Of a stretch of 64,000 nucleotides of DNA, positions 18,420 through 27,071 are shown piece by piece; position 1 is the stretch's first letter; each line of letters starts with the position of its first letter. The stretch is from Herminiimonas arsenitoxidans (GTDB taxonomy: Bacteria; Pseudomonadota; Gammaproteobacteria; Burkholderiales; Burkholderiaceae_D): assembly GCF_900130075.1 (NCBI RefSeq), contig NZ_LT671418.1, forward strand, positions 1,054,001 through 1,118,000, in the 5' to 3' direction. The position numbers and the translations under genes are program-made. Under the pieces are notes generated by a model that searched no databases, was not told the DNA's origin, and saw nothing but the letters and a program-made list of their open reading frames with translations.

Positions 18420-18875
18420 TTAGATGTAATGCCGCAGTATCAATTCGGCGACACAGACGGGCTTGTCACTGCCCTCGCATTCAACCGTCACTTGCCACAC
18501 CATCTGCATTCCGCCTGTGACTTCTTCGACTGACTGCAACAGCATACGACCACGTACGCGATGATCAACCGGCACCGGAGCCGGAAAACGCACTCGATTC
18601 AAACCGTAATTCACCGCCAGTTTGCACGGCGGGAATGCAATTGATGCCTGCAACATAGTCGGCAATAAAGAGAGTGTCAGAAATCCGTGTGCAATCGGCG
18701 TACCGTAGGGCGACTCTTTGCGGCAACGTTCTGGATCGACGTGTATCCATTGGTGATCGCCACTAGCTTGCGCAAACAGATTGATGCGCTCCTGCTTGAT
18801 CTCCAGCCAATCGGATACGGCCACTTCTTGTCCAACCAACTCTTTTAATTCAGCCAGCGATACAATTTGACGCAT
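18420..18875 (-). CDS. MaoC family dehydratase
   Basis: A 151-residue single-hotdog (R)-enoyl-CoA hydratase-like protein. The hydratase motif is present: FAQASGDHQWIHVDPERC near residues 29-46 with catalytic Asp and His, then GTPIAHGFLTLSL near 53-65. It probably hydrates a trans-2-enoyl-CoA. The start at 18875 is chosen because the family's conserved region begins soon after it. The open frame continues upstream into the structured repeat, where a second Met (18911) lies inside the repeat's terminal inverted repeat. Confidence 0.87.
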   Translation of the reverse strand: MRQIVSLAELKELVGQEVAVSDWLEIKQERINLFAQASGDHQWIHVDPERCRKESPYGTPIAHGFLTLSLLPTMLQASIAFPPCKLAVNYGLNRVRFPAPVPVDHRVRGRMLLQSVEEVTGGMQMVWQVTVECEGSDKPVCVAELILRHYI

Positions 18876-18901
18876 ATCGTTTCCGATCGATTTATTGAAG
18901 T

Positions 18902-19170
18902 TAGAACTCATTTCACAAATAGCCGCGAGTGCGAACGCGGCTATTGGGGAGGTAATGCAAGACGTGTCGCGCAGCCAAGGGTGGTTCCCTTGGTAAGCGG
19001 CGCAACGCAGCAGTACGCCCCAATAGCCCGTTCCCTTCGGGTTCTTGTCAGAAACGGCGCTGGCCGCGTTGCGCTCCTTGCGCATAGCTCGCTATGCGAC
19101 GCGTCGCACGCCTTGCCAGCACCGTTTCTGACAAGAACGCATCTCACGGATATTTGTGAAATGAGTTCTA
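18902..19170. repeat. Structured dispersed repeat, copy 1 (269 bp, long terminal inverted repeats)
   Basis: This copy begins TAGAACTCATTTCAC and ends with the exact reverse complement. The perfect 20-bp terminal inverted repeat is 18902-18921 with 19151-19170. Internal perfect stems are 18939-18949 with 19018-19028 (11 bp), 19042-19057 with 19122-19137 (16 bp), and 19081-19088 with 19091-19098 (8 bp, 2-base loop). A CCAAGGG/CCCTTGG hairpin is also present. No transposase is encoded. The last three bases read, on the minus strand, as the TAG stop of the DUF1178 gene. The flanking TA on each side would fit a TA target duplication if the element proper is GAACTC...GAGTTC. Copy 2 is at 39586-39853. 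Confidence 0.92.
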
Positions 19171-19581
19171 ATGTTTCAATACATCGGGAATAGGCAAAGT
19201 CATGACATCGACTCCCTCTTCTGCCAACGCAGAACGTTCGTCAGCCGTCGCAGTACCACGTATGCCGTGTTCCGGTACTTCCTTGTAATGAATGCGACGT
19301 GCTTCTTCGGCAAATTGATTGCCGACGTCTTCCGTATTGGCAATCACCTTGCGCGCAAAATCCATTAACTGATCTTGCTTACGTGCGCTGTCGTCGTTCA
19401 CACGCGCAGTGGCACCGGACAAATTTAAACGAGGGGATGATGGTAAACGTTTGATCTCTTGATTGCCGCATAAAGGGCATTCAATCAAATGTTGGGAGGA
19501 TTGTGTGAGGAAGTCATCTTCGGAGGAAAACCATCCCTCAAAGCGATGATCGTGTTCACAACAAAGGTTATAGACTTTCAT
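19168..19581 (-). CDS. DUF1178 family protein
   Basis: A 137-residue protein beginning MKVYNLCCEHDHRFEGWFSS, with a likely zinc-ribbon built from Cys7/Cys8 and CPLCGNQ near residue 36, followed by a charged helical tail. It belongs to the widespread proteobacterial DUF1178 family, whose function is unknown. Its stop codon TAG (19168-19170) is the end of repeat copy 1, so the insertion may have reset the C-terminus, which ends in LKH. It lies six bases downstream of the mature end of tRNA-Leu. Confidence 0.85.
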   Translation of the reverse strand: MKVYNLCCEHDHRFEGWFSSEDDFLTQSSQHLIECPLCGNQEIKRLPSSPRLNLSGATARVNDDSARKQDQLMDFARKVIANTEDVGNQFAEEARRIHYKEVPEHGIRGTATADERSALAEEGVDVMTLPIPDVLKH

Positions 19582-19586
19582 GAGTT

Positions 19587-19673
19587 TGGTGCCCGGGGCC
19601 GGACTTGAACCGGCACGCCTATTAGAGCGAGGGATTTTAAGTCCCTTGTGTCTACCGATTTCACCACCCGGGC
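19587..19673 (-). tRNA. tRNA-Leu (anticodon UAA)
   Basis: An 87-base tRNA on the minus strand: acceptor stem GCCCGGG/CCCGGGC, discriminator A, encoded CCA (19587-19589), long variable arm and TTCAAGT T-loop. The anticodon loop CTTAAAA gives UAA. It matches the last member (leuZ) of the glyW-cysT-leuZ order known in E. coli. Confidence 0.96.
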
Positions 19674-19711
19674 ATAATCACGATTTTAAACCACGATTCT
19701 AGGACAAAATA

Positions 19712-19730
19712 AAAGCGCTCGCGGCGCTTT
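19712..19730 (-). terminator. Hairpin between tRNA-Cys and tRNA-Leu
   Basis: A 7-bp stem AAAGCGC/GCGCTTT with a five-base loop, followed on the minus strand by TATTTTG. It may be a processing signal or weak terminator within the tRNA transcript. Confidence 0.5.
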
Positions 19731-19739
19731 CAGAAAAAT

Positions 19740-19813
19740 TGGAGGCGGGGGTCGGGATCGAACCGGCGTAAACGGCTTTGCAGGCCGCTGCATAACCACT
19801 TTGCTACCCCGCC
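19740..19813 (-). tRNA. tRNA-Cys (anticodon GCA)
   Basis: A 74-base tRNA on the minus strand: acceptor stem GGCGGGG/CCCCGCC, discriminator U (diagnostic for Cys), encoded CCA (19740-19742). The anticodon loop CTGCAAA gives GCA. A -10-like TACAAT lies about 10 bases upstream (19824-19829) without a clear -35 box. Confidence 0.96.
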
Positions 19814-20173
19814 ATGGGGCCGTATTGTACCGCGCATACTATGTTGCCGCATGTGCATAACAAAACGAAAACGAAATCTCAAACCTTCAGCGAATAAAAA
19901 AGGAAGCTGACGAACGAGCTCCCTTTTGGAAATCCGAATCGGAAAGATTTTCCGGTAGCGCGTATTATGCCCTAGTATGCTGCAGCTTTGCAAGATGTAC
20001 TGGCACGCAAATGCCTAGTAACGTTCCATGCACGGCATTAACGCGCCTGTCTCCGCAGTTACCATCCCCTGCTGATACAAAATCTGAGCGTCGGGAGCTA
20101 CGCTGGTCATGTGATGACTCTTTGCATAGAATGCTGTTTTTTATCATCGCGACAGAATCGGAATTGTTTATCC
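19814..20173. other. 360-base gap between tRNA-Cys and the two-component system
   Basis: No gene is seen. It contains a terminator-like hairpin on the minus strand (stem 19900-19908 with 19917-19925, followed by six T and TATTC). Its 16 bases AATAAAAAAGGAAGCT (19893-19908) recur exactly at 33771-33786 between the two tRNA-Gly genes. No tRNA precedes it here, so it looks like a remnant of the tRNA operon. A second hairpin GGAAATC/GATTTTCC lies at about 19928-19952. The right part should hold the promoter of the regulator gene, but I see no confident boxes. Confidence 0.6.
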
Positions 20174-20896
20174 ATGAATAGAACGAATACGGCGACTACC
20201 CCGCTCGTACTGGTCGTCGAAGACGAAACCGAACTGTCCGACATCCTGCTGGCCTACCTGCAACGCGACAACTTGCGTACCTTGCATGCAGCGACCGGCC
20301 CAGATGCCTTGCGACTCTTCCGCGAACATCAACCTTCTATCGTACTGCTCGATATCCGCCTGCCTGGCAAAGATGGCGTAGATGTCTTGAAGGAAATTCG
20401 TCAGGAAAGTGATACGCCTGTCATCATGACAACAGCATTGGCAGACGATCTGGACAAAATGCTCAGTCTGCGATTGGGTGCCGACGACTATGTTGTCAAA
20501 CCCTACAATCCGGCCGAAATCATAGAACGCGTGCGCGCCGTGCTACGTCGCACATTCCGTGCGCCAGAGCCGCGCAACGATGCTCCTCTGCGCATCGGCC
20601 AACTCGAAATCGACCAACAGGCTTACACCGCGCGCGCTTTCGATGAGCAGGAACGTCCTGTTGTGCTGCCACTGACACTGACTGAATTCCGCATTCTGGT
20701 CTGTCTTGCAAAACGCCCCAAGCGTTGCTTCTCACGCGCAGAACTGATCGAGGCATGCTTGCCGGAAAGCGATGCACTCGATCGCGTGATCGATTCCCAT
20801 CTGAGCAAATTGCGGAAAAAATTGCAGGACGCAGGTTGCAACGATTTGATTGAAACCGTACGTGGCATCGGATACCGACTATGGCGCGATACCTAG
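20174..20896 (+). CDS. OmpR-family response regulator (BaeR-like)
   Basis: A 240-residue regulator. The receiver domain has the acidic pair VVEDETE (residues 14-20), phospho-acceptor Asp in IVLLDIRLPG near residue 60, and Lys in VVKPY near 109. The winged-helix DNA-binding domain follows from about 140 (LTLTEFRIL, then IDSHLSKLRKKL and RGIGYRL). It overlaps the histidine kinase gene by 16 bases and precedes an exporter, so it probably controls the following operon. The start at 20174 is chosen because the receiver begins directly after; a longer frame from 20111 has no support. Confidence 0.92.
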   Translation: MNRTNTATTPLVLVVEDETELSDILLAYLQRDNLRTLHAATGPDALRLFREHQPSIVLLDIRLPGKDGVDVLKEIRQESDTPVIMTTALADDLDKMLSLRLGADDYVVKPYNPAEIIERVRAVLRRTFRAPEPRNDAPLRIGQLEIDQQAYTARAFDEQERPVVLPLTLTEFRILVCLAKRPKRCFSRAELIEACLPESDALDRVIDSHLSKLRKKLQDAGCNDLIETVRGIGYRLWRDT

Positions 20897-22032
20897 ACCG
20901 CATCTGGGTCCGCTTCGGACTCGGCATCGCGGCAACAGTGCTGGTCACCATGGTCGTCATGGGCGCGACCAGCTATGTGTATGGACAAGTGGAATTCGAG
21001 CGTTTTCGCGAAAGCCTTCCCGAACAAGTGCGAGTGGAATTCGATCTGCTCAATGCACGTGATCTGGATGACAGCCCGCGCGCGATGGAAATCTACCAGC
21101 AGTACTGGCTAGGTAATCGCTGGGATACAGATACCTTCGCGATTATCATCGATCTGCTGGTATGCCTACCATTTGGCTTGGTCGCCGGCTTATGGACTTC
21201 ACGTATGGTCACGCAACCGGTGCAATCGATAGCCGAGGCTGCACGCCGGGTCGCTGTGGGTGATTTCAGTGTGCGCGCGCATGCCCGTAGTCAGGGTGGA
21301 GAAATGACCAGCCTGGTCAACGATTTCAATCACATGACCGATGCGCTGGAAACGCTGGAGCGCGAGCGCAAATCGACGATGGCAGCGATTTCGCACGAAT
21401 TACGTACACCGTTGGCAGTGCTACAGGCCAGACTGCATGCGATATATGACGGCGTGATCCCGGCCGATCCGAAAGAGTTTTCGCGGCTGCTGGAACAAGT
21501 GCGTCATCTGACACGCCTGGTGAGCGATTTGCATACTCTTTCCGTGGCAGATGCGGGACGCTTGTCTTTGCATCGCAAAGAGCTTGATCTGGTCGCATTG
21601 GTACGTGATGTTCTCGCCAAATACGCCAGCCGCCTTGAAGCGCACGGCATGCAGGCCGAATTGACGATACAGGGCAAGATTCCGCTGATACAGGCGGACG
21701 AAGATCGCTTGCATCAGATGTTGAACAACCTGATTGAAAATGCACTGCAATACGCCCAGAGCGGTGGCTGGCTGGGTATCGATCTGCAATCCAAGGATAG
21801 CGATGTTGTCATTTCAGTCAGCGATGCGGGCGAAGGACTTTCGGCAGATATGCATGAACAGGTATTCCAGCGCTTTCACCGTCTGGATCCGTCGCGCAAT
21901 CGCGCCACTGGCGGTAGCGGATTAGGTCTGTCGATAGTGCGTACATTAGTAGAATTGCAAGGTGGCCATGTTTCCATCGACAAGGCTGAACGTGGTGGCG
22001 TGCGTTTTGTCATTCAGTTGCCACGTAGCTAA
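20881..22032 (+). CDS. Sensor histidine kinase (BaeS-like)
   Basis: A 383-residue membrane kinase. TM1 is at about residues 13-33, a short extracytoplasmic loop of about 55 residues follows, then TM2 (about 82-102), HAMP (about 103-155), the HisKA domain with the phosphorylated His in AISHELRTPLAVL (about 168), and an ATPase domain with the N box NLIENALQYA, G1 DAGEGLS and G2 GGSGLGLS. The small sensor loop favours detection of membrane stress or membrane-inserted compounds, as in BaeS and related kinases; this is inference. Partner of the regulator upstream. Confidence 0.92.
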   Translation: MARYLDRIWVRFGLGIAATVLVTMVVMGATSYVYGQVEFERFRESLPEQVRVEFDLLNARDLDDSPRAMEIYQQYWLGNRWDTDTFAIIIDLLVCLPFGLVAGLWTSRMVTQPVQSIAEAARRVAVGDFSVRAHARSQGGEMTSLVNDFNHMTDALETLERERKSTMAAISHELRTPLAVLQARLHAIYDGVIPADPKEFSRLLEQVRHLTRLVSDLHTLSVADAGRLSLHRKELDLVALVRDVLAKYASRLEAHGMQAELTIQGKIPLIQADEDRLHQMLNNLIENALQYAQSGGWLGIDLQSKDSDVVISVSDAGEGLSADMHEQVFQRFHRLDPSRNRATGGSGLGLSIVRTLVELQGGHVSIDKAERGGVRFVIQLPRS

Positions 22033-22077
22033 CTCGCGCCGCCCTCCCTATCTCCATCATTTCTCCACAATATCTGC

Positions 22078-23574
22078 ATGGCGGCGCAATCTTGCGCGGC
22101 CAGAATCGGGTTTTCGGCAATAACGGGCTATTTCGCCTCTTGCCGCCCCTTTCAAGCGGATACCCATTTGCTGCGATTTCCTCTCTCCAGATTTGCTGTT
22201 TCATGCGTATCGCTCATGCTGGTGTCGGGCTGCGCGCAAGTGGACATGCCCAAGCTGCCCAACCTCCTGCCGTCACACTGGACGCAGACACCGGCCGTAT
22301 CTGCTCCCAATAAAAATATCCCGCCTGTTGATCTGACTGGCTGGTGGAAGCGTTTCGGTGATGCCGAGTTAGATGCGCTGGTCGAACGTGCCTTGAGCTC
22401 GAATATGTCACTGCTGCAAGCCAAGCTCAGACTGCAAGCTGCACGTGCATTGGCAGGCAATGTCAGCAAAAGCTATTTGCCGCGCTTGGACTTTAGCTCG
22501 TATGGAACAGAAGATGCATCGGCAGTGGACTCTTATTATCAATTGAGTCTGGGCGCAGTCTGGAAACTAGGCTTGTTCGGCGCGCAAGAAGGTGCTGAGC
22601 GACAAGCTGGTGCCAGCGTAGAACGTGCTGCAGCGGCCGAGCAAGAAGCAAGAGTGGCATTGGTAGCTGAAGTCGTGCGCAATTATCTGGAACTACGTGC
22701 CGCACAACAACAAATCGCTACCGCAGAAGAACTGGTCACGTTAGACAAACGCACTCTGGAATTGACAGAAGTACGCATCACCAACCGCCTTGCCGGCCCC
22801 GAGCAACGCTTGCAGTTGCAAGCACGACTGGCGCGCACGCAAGCAGCACTCAGCCAGCCTAAACAGGCCGAAGCGCGCGCGTTATACGCATTGGCAGCAT
22901 TGGTAGGACAAACCCAGCCGGACAGCAATTGGTCCCAGCCTCATCCATTACCGGCTTTACAGACAGTAGCCATTACACAAGTTCCAAGTGACCTGTTACG
23001 TAGTCGTCCCGACATGCGCATCGCTGAGGCAGAAGTATTGCAAGCGGTTGGCGAACTTGGCATTGCCAAATCCGCGCTGTATCCGCGTATCGCAATTGGT
23101 GCGTCCTATCTGTATTCCTACAATGTGACCCAGAACAGAAGAGTGACTGAGAGTGGCGTACCGACCATAGGACCGCTGATCGATCTCCCGTTATTTGACT
23201 GGGGACAACGTCAAACCATCGCAGCAGCACGCAAGCATGAAGTAGATGCGTCACTTGCAGGTTACCGACAAGTATTGCTGGACAGCGTTGCGCAGGTAGA
23301 AACCGGCATTGCATTGCTGACGCAAGCACAACAACGCGTGCAATATCTGCGCGATGCGCTTGCAGCAACGCAAACCATGGCAGATAAAGACCGCTCCTTG
23401 ACGCGACTGGGATTATCCAGCGAATGGAACGGCCTCGAATACAAACAGAATGTGCTGCAGGCGAAGCAATCGCTGACTGCGGCTGAAACTGATTACGGCA
23501 TTGCCTACGCCACCTTGTTCCGCGCTCTCGGTGGCGCGCCTATGCCACCAGCTGATAACGAGCCGCAATCATGA
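22078..23574 (+). CDS. Outer-membrane efflux lipoprotein (NodT/OprM-type, TolC family)
   Basis: A 498-residue outer-membrane factor with two OEP repeats and a lipobox (LMLVSGC). As drawn, about 50 residues precede the Cys, too long for a lipoprotein signal. An in-frame TTG at 22168 behind AAGCGGA would give a normal 22-residue signal and may be the true start. Motifs GWWKRFGDAELDALVERAL and SDLLRSRPDMRIAEAEVLQA are typical of the family. It forms the trimeric channel for the ABC exporter encoded next. It overlaps the permease gene by four bases. Confidence 0.9.
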   Translation: MAAQSCAARIGFSAITGYFASCRPFQADTHLLRFPLSRFAVSCVSLMLVSGCAQVDMPKLPNLLPSHWTQTPAVSAPNKNIPPVDLTGWWKRFGDAELDALVERALSSNMSLLQAKLRLQAARALAGNVSKSYLPRLDFSSYGTEDASAVDSYYQLSLGAVWKLGLFGAQEGAERQAGASVERAAAAEQEARVALVAEVVRNYLELRAAQQQIATAEELVTLDKRTLELTEVRITNRLAGPEQRLQLQARLARTQAALSQPKQAEARALYALAALVGQTQPDSNWSQPHPLPALQTVAITQVPSDLLRSRPDMRIAEAEVLQAVGELGIAKSALYPRIAIGASYLYSYNVTQNRRVTESGVPTIGPLIDLPLFDWGQRQTIAAARKHEVDASLAGYRQVLLDSVAQVETGIALLTQAQQRVQYLRDALAATQTMADKDRSLTRLGLSSEWNGLEYKQNVLQAKQSLTAAETDYGIAYATLFRALGGAPMPPADNEPQS

Positions 23575-24695
23575 TTCCACTGGCTCGCAAAACACTGCTG
23601 TACGAATGGTTCCGCTTCATGCCGGCCGTGATGGCCGTCGGCTTTGCCGGTGTTCTGCTCGCCGTACAGGCAGCGCTGGTGATGGGTATTTTCGGTAGCG
23701 CTGCGGTGTATGTCACCGCTTCTTCCGCTGATTTATGGGCTGGCTATCCAGGCACGCAAAGTGTCAATTTCGGCCGTCCGATAGGACAGGATGTAGAAAT
23801 GCGCTTGCGTATGGATCCAGACGTGACCGCGGTAGAGCCATACATTTGGGTTGATGGCGACTGGCGCGGTAGTGCCGGTGCCAGCGGCGTCTCGGTTTAT
23901 GTATCCGGTATAGACACACAGGGCAGCATGATGTTTTCGCGCATACTCTCGCCCGGTATGCGCCAGCTATTGCAAGAACCGGGCGCCGTCATCATCGATC
24001 GTGCCGAGCGTGATCAATTACGCGCTGGAGCTGATGACACTGCCTGGATCAATGGCCAGCGTGTCCATATTGTTGCAGCTCTCAATGGCTTGCGTGGCCT
24101 CGGTGGCGTCAACGTGATCACATCGTTGGATACCGCACGCATGCTGCAAACAGATGGCGCGCAAGGTCCTAGCTATTACGTCGCAAAGCTGCGCCGTGAC
24201 GCGAAACCAGCAACGGTTGCAGCGCGCTTCGAACCTGATCCACGCTTTGGCCCGTTCTCGGTATGGACCGCACGCTCCTTTGCCAAACGTTCCCAACTGT
24301 ACTGGCTGCTCGATACCGGTGCCGGTGTAGCAGTCCTGTTCATGGCCGCAATTGTGTTGCTGGTAGGTGCAGTCATCACCAGTCAGTCGCTACTCGGTGT
24401 GGTCGCATCTTCAGCACGTGAATACGCCATGCTGAATGCGCTCGGCGTCAGTCACCGTTCGCTCAGTCGTGTCGTCATCTCGCAATCCGGCTGGATAGGT
24501 GGAGCCGGATTGATCATCGCGACACTGGCTTCTGCTGCACTGCTGATGATCGCTGCCGCGTATGGCGTGCCCATCAACATGAGCATATCGGTCGCGCTCA
24601 TTTGCATGGCCTTGGTTTTAATACTGGCGCTCGTTTCCGGCCTGTTTGCATTGCGCGGATTGATGCGTGCAGACCCTACCCTGTTGTTAAGGTAA
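23571..24695 (+). CDS. ABC transporter permease (FtsX/MacB-DevC type)
   Basis: A 374-residue permease with an N-terminal TM helix (about 18-42), a large periplasmic domain of about 220 residues, and three C-terminal TM helices (about 262-282, 306-333, 341-360) in the FtsX fold. Length and layout match DevC, the permease of the DevBCA-TolC glycolipid exporter of cyanobacteria, better than full-length MacB, which carries its ATPase on the same chain. Together with the adaptor and outer-membrane factor it should form a tripartite exporter. Substrate unknown. Only three bases separate it from the ATPase gene. Confidence 0.88.
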   Translation: MIPLARKTLLYEWFRFMPAVMAVGFAGVLLAVQAALVMGIFGSAAVYVTASSADLWAGYPGTQSVNFGRPIGQDVEMRLRMDPDVTAVEPYIWVDGDWRGSAGASGVSVYVSGIDTQGSMMFSRILSPGMRQLLQEPGAVIIDRAERDQLRAGADDTAWINGQRVHIVAALNGLRGLGGVNVITSLDTARMLQTDGAQGPSYYVAKLRRDAKPATVAARFEPDPRFGPFSVWTARSFAKRSQLYWLLDTGAGVAVLFMAAIVLLVGAVITSQSLLGVVASSAREYAMLNALGVSHRSLSRVVISQSGWIGGAGLIIATLASAALLMIAAAYGVPINMSISVALICMALVLILALVSGLFALRGLMRADPTLLLR

Positions 24696-24698
24696 ATC

Positions 24699-25448
24699 AT
24701 GCCGCTCGACATTAACAACTCTCCACCTAGTCTGGCCGCCGAGCGCGTCAGCAAGTCTTTTCTTTCCGGCTTGGTACGCATCCACGTTCTGCAACGGCTG
24801 TCCGTATCGATTTATCCAGGCGAGCTGACATTAATCTCCGGACCATCTGGTTGCGGCAAAAGCACTCTGCTATCGCTGCTCAGTGGACTGCAGGCACCAG
24901 ATGAAGGCAGTGTGACAGCACTGGACGAAGAGCTGAGCAATATTAATCGGCATCAACTGGAACGCTTCCGTCTCAAGCACACAGGATTCGTGTTTCAAGG
25001 TTTCAATCTTTTCCCCGCTCTCACTGCTTGCGAACAGGTGCAATTGCCGCTTGGTTATATGGGCATGAACGACAACGACTCGCGCAAAAGTGCGATGGCG
25101 GCATTGGAAGAAGTCGGCATGTCGCATCGCGCCGATGAACGTCCGGCAAAACTGTCCGGCGGCGAACGTCAACGCGTTGCGATTGCACGCGCTATCGCCA
25201 AGCAACCGCAACTGTTATTTGCAGATGAACCGACCAGTTCTCTCGATGCCGACAATGGTCAGAACGTGATCGACATACTGCATCGCATCGCCCACACGCA
25301 CCAAGCCACAGTGCTGTGCGTCAGCCATGATCCACGCCTGATCCGGCACGCTGACCGCGTACTGGAAATGGAAGATGGCGTAATTCGCAATGATTGGCGC
25401 CCTGAACGTAACCGGCCCACGTCACTTTATAAAGAAGGACAACAATGA
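24699..25448 (+). CDS. ABC transporter ATP-binding protein (LolD/DevA type)
   Basis: A 249-residue ATPase: Walker A SGPSGCGKSTLL (about 48-59), Q-loop GFVFQGFNLFP, signature LSGGERQRV (about 152), Walker B LLFADEPTSSLD (about 171) and switch His in VSHD (about 208). It is of the MacB/LolD/DevA subgroup that drives mechanotransmission-type FtsX permeases. It overlaps the adaptor gene by four bases. Confidence 0.93.
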   Translation: MPLDINNSPPSLAAERVSKSFLSGLVRIHVLQRLSVSIYPGELTLISGPSGCGKSTLLSLLSGLQAPDEGSVTALDEELSNINRHQLERFRLKHTGFVFQGFNLFPALTACEQVQLPLGYMGMNDNDSRKSAMAALEEVGMSHRADERPAKLSGGERQRVAIARAIAKQPQLLFADEPTSSLDADNGQNVIDILHRIAHTHQATVLCVSHDPRLIRHADRVLEMEDGVIRNDWRPERNRPTSLYKEGQQ

Positions 25449-26353
25449 TGAATGCCCACCGGCATATTTGCAGCCTGCTGACACTGAGCGCCTGCATCGG
25501 CCTGACTGCCTGCTCCGATGACAAACCGGCCGCAGCACCCAAAGCTGCTGGAAACGATCATGCCTACGTTGCCATCGCACGCGGCAAGATTGAAGCACAA
25601 GGCGGCCTGGTTGCTATCCAACCTGCGCAAGATGGTCGTGTCGTACGTTTGCCAGTCAGCGAGGGACAACAAGTTGCGTCCGGTGCTGTGCTCGCAGAAC
25701 TCGACAGTCGCAATGAACAAATCGAATTGAGTGAATCCGAAGCACGTCTGCGTCAGGCACAAGCACAGGCGCAAGCAGCGAACTTGCCATTGTCCGGTGC
25801 ACGCGATCTGGCACAACGACTGCATCAGGCTGCCGAAGCCGGTGCCAGCGACGTACAACGTGCGGATGAAGCCAATCAACGCGTGCAACAGCTGCAAGCT
25901 GCTGCCACGATCTCCGGTAACGATGTCGCGATTGCACGTGAACGAGTAGAAGCTGCCAAGCAACGTCTTGCTGCACGCACTTTGCATGCGCCACAAGCTG
26001 GCACCATCATCATGCTCGACGCCACCATAGGCACACAAACTCTGGCACAAGGTGGCAAGCCGCTGATGACCTTGTTGCCAGCGCGCCCACCGCAAATCCG
26101 CGCCGAGTTGAATGAGAGTTTTGTATCGCAAGTCAAACCCGGCATGCATGCCGACATCAGCATCGAAGCCGACCCGCAACGCAAACCTTTGCGCGCACGT
26201 GTAGTACGCATCGGGCAGGTATTCGCTAATAGCCGTCTCAGCGACGATGGCAATCCACGCAGCAATTTACGTGTGGTCGATTGTGTACTGGCCTTCGACG
26301 AAGTGCCGGATGTACGTATCGGACAAAATGTGAGAGTGAGCTTCCATGAATAA
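25445..26353 (+). CDS. Periplasmic adaptor lipoprotein (HlyD/DevB-type membrane fusion protein)
   Basis: A 302-residue adaptor with a lipobox (CIGLTAC, Cys near residue 23), a split biotinyl/lipoyl domain (GRVVRLPVSEGQQV and APQAGTIIML), an Ala/Gln-rich coiled-coil hairpin (about 95-180) and a beta-barrel domain. It bridges the ABC permease and the outer-membrane channel. AAGGA lies upstream; either of the two adjacent ATG codons could start it. It overlaps the HAD phosphatase gene by eight bases, tying export to the enzymes that follow. Confidence 0.9.
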   Translation: MMNAHRHICSLLTLSACIGLTACSDDKPAAAPKAAGNDHAYVAIARGKIEAQGGLVAIQPAQDGRVVRLPVSEGQQVASGAVLAELDSRNEQIELSESEARLRQAQAQAQAANLPLSGARDLAQRLHQAAEAGASDVQRADEANQRVQQLQAAATISGNDVAIARERVEAAKQRLAARTLHAPQAGTIIMLDATIGTQTLAQGGKPLMTLLPARPPQIRAELNESFVSQVKPGMHADISIEADPQRKPLRARVVRIGQVFANSRLSDDGNPRSNLRVVDCVLAFDEVPDVRIGQNVRVSFHE

Positions 26354-27071
26354 GAACCTGAACTTCCGTCCTGTCACGGCATCCAGACAGACACCGTCCG
26401 AAATGTCGGAATGGGCAATTCAATGTGATTTCGACGGCACGATCAGTACCGTTGACGTAACTGATTCTCTGCTTAATCGCTTTGCCCGTGACGGCTACGA
26501 AGAATTGGAAGAAGCGTGGGTACGTGGTGAAATCGGCTCGCGTGTGTGTATGCAAAAACAAATCGCCTTGCTCGATATGAGCATGGACGACTTGCACGCG
26601 CATCTGGATCTGATTGAAATCGACCCAGCTTTCCCAGCCTTCGTACAAGCCGCATCGGCACGCGGACTGCCGCTGCAAATCGTCAGTGATGGCATGGACT
26701 ATGTCATCACCTATGTATTAAAACGCCATGGCCTCGGCCATCTGCCGGTCCTGGCCAATCACTTGGTACAAACCGGACCACGTAGCTGGCAATTGCAATC
26801 ACCACACGCCAGTGCAGCTTGCGGCCGTAACAGTGGCACCTGCAAATGCGCTCTACTGGAAACACAACGCGCCAAGCATCCGCGCGTACTTTTCATCGGC
26901 GATGGCACATCCGATTTCTGCGTATCTGGTCAAGCCGATTTCGTATTGGCCACCAGCCGCTTGCTCGAACATTGCCGCAAACACGATTACTCGCACGCCG
27001 CTTTCGCCGACTTTGATGAAGCTATTACTCTGCTGTCGCAGGTAGTCGCAAGAGAGGAAATGCAGGCATGA
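26346..27071 (+). CDS. HAD-IB family phosphatase (MtnX/phosphoserine phosphatase-like)
   Basis: A 241-residue HAD hydrolase. The nucleophile motif is CDFDGTIS near residue 27, motif II IVSDGM near 115 and motif III FIGDGTSDFC near 180, with a small alpha-helical C1 cap between. It is similar in build to MtnX and PSP-type phosphatases that act on small phosphorylated metabolites. A CGRNSGTCKCAL segment adds four clustered Cys before motif III, perhaps a metal site or structural feature. There are no methionine-salvage genes nearby, so a biosynthetic dephosphorylation in this cluster is more likely. It overlaps both neighbours. Confidence 0.85.
   Translation: MNKNLNFRPVTASRQTPSEMSEWAIQCDFDGTISTVDVTDSLLNRFARDGYEELEEAWVRGEIGSRVCMQKQIALLDMSMDDLHAHLDLIEIDPAFPAFVQAASARGLPLQIVSDGMDYVITYVLKRHGLGHLPVLANHLVQTGPRSWQLQSPHASAACGRNSGTCKCALLETQRAKHPRVLFIGDGTSDFCVSGQADFVLATSRLLEHCRKHDYSHAAFADFDEAITLLSQVVAREEMQA

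Noticed and set aside
18902..19170. Insertion sequence
   Set aside because: There is no transposase and the element is only 269 bp; at most it is a non-autonomous element.
20086..20105. Weak similarity between AAATCTGAGCGTCGGGAG near 20086 and AAATCTGGAGCGGGAG at the 3' end of tRNA-Gly (33638), as a possible attachment-site duplicate
   Set aside because: The match needs two gaps, is short, and no integrase gene is present, so it is not reliable evidence for site-specific integration.
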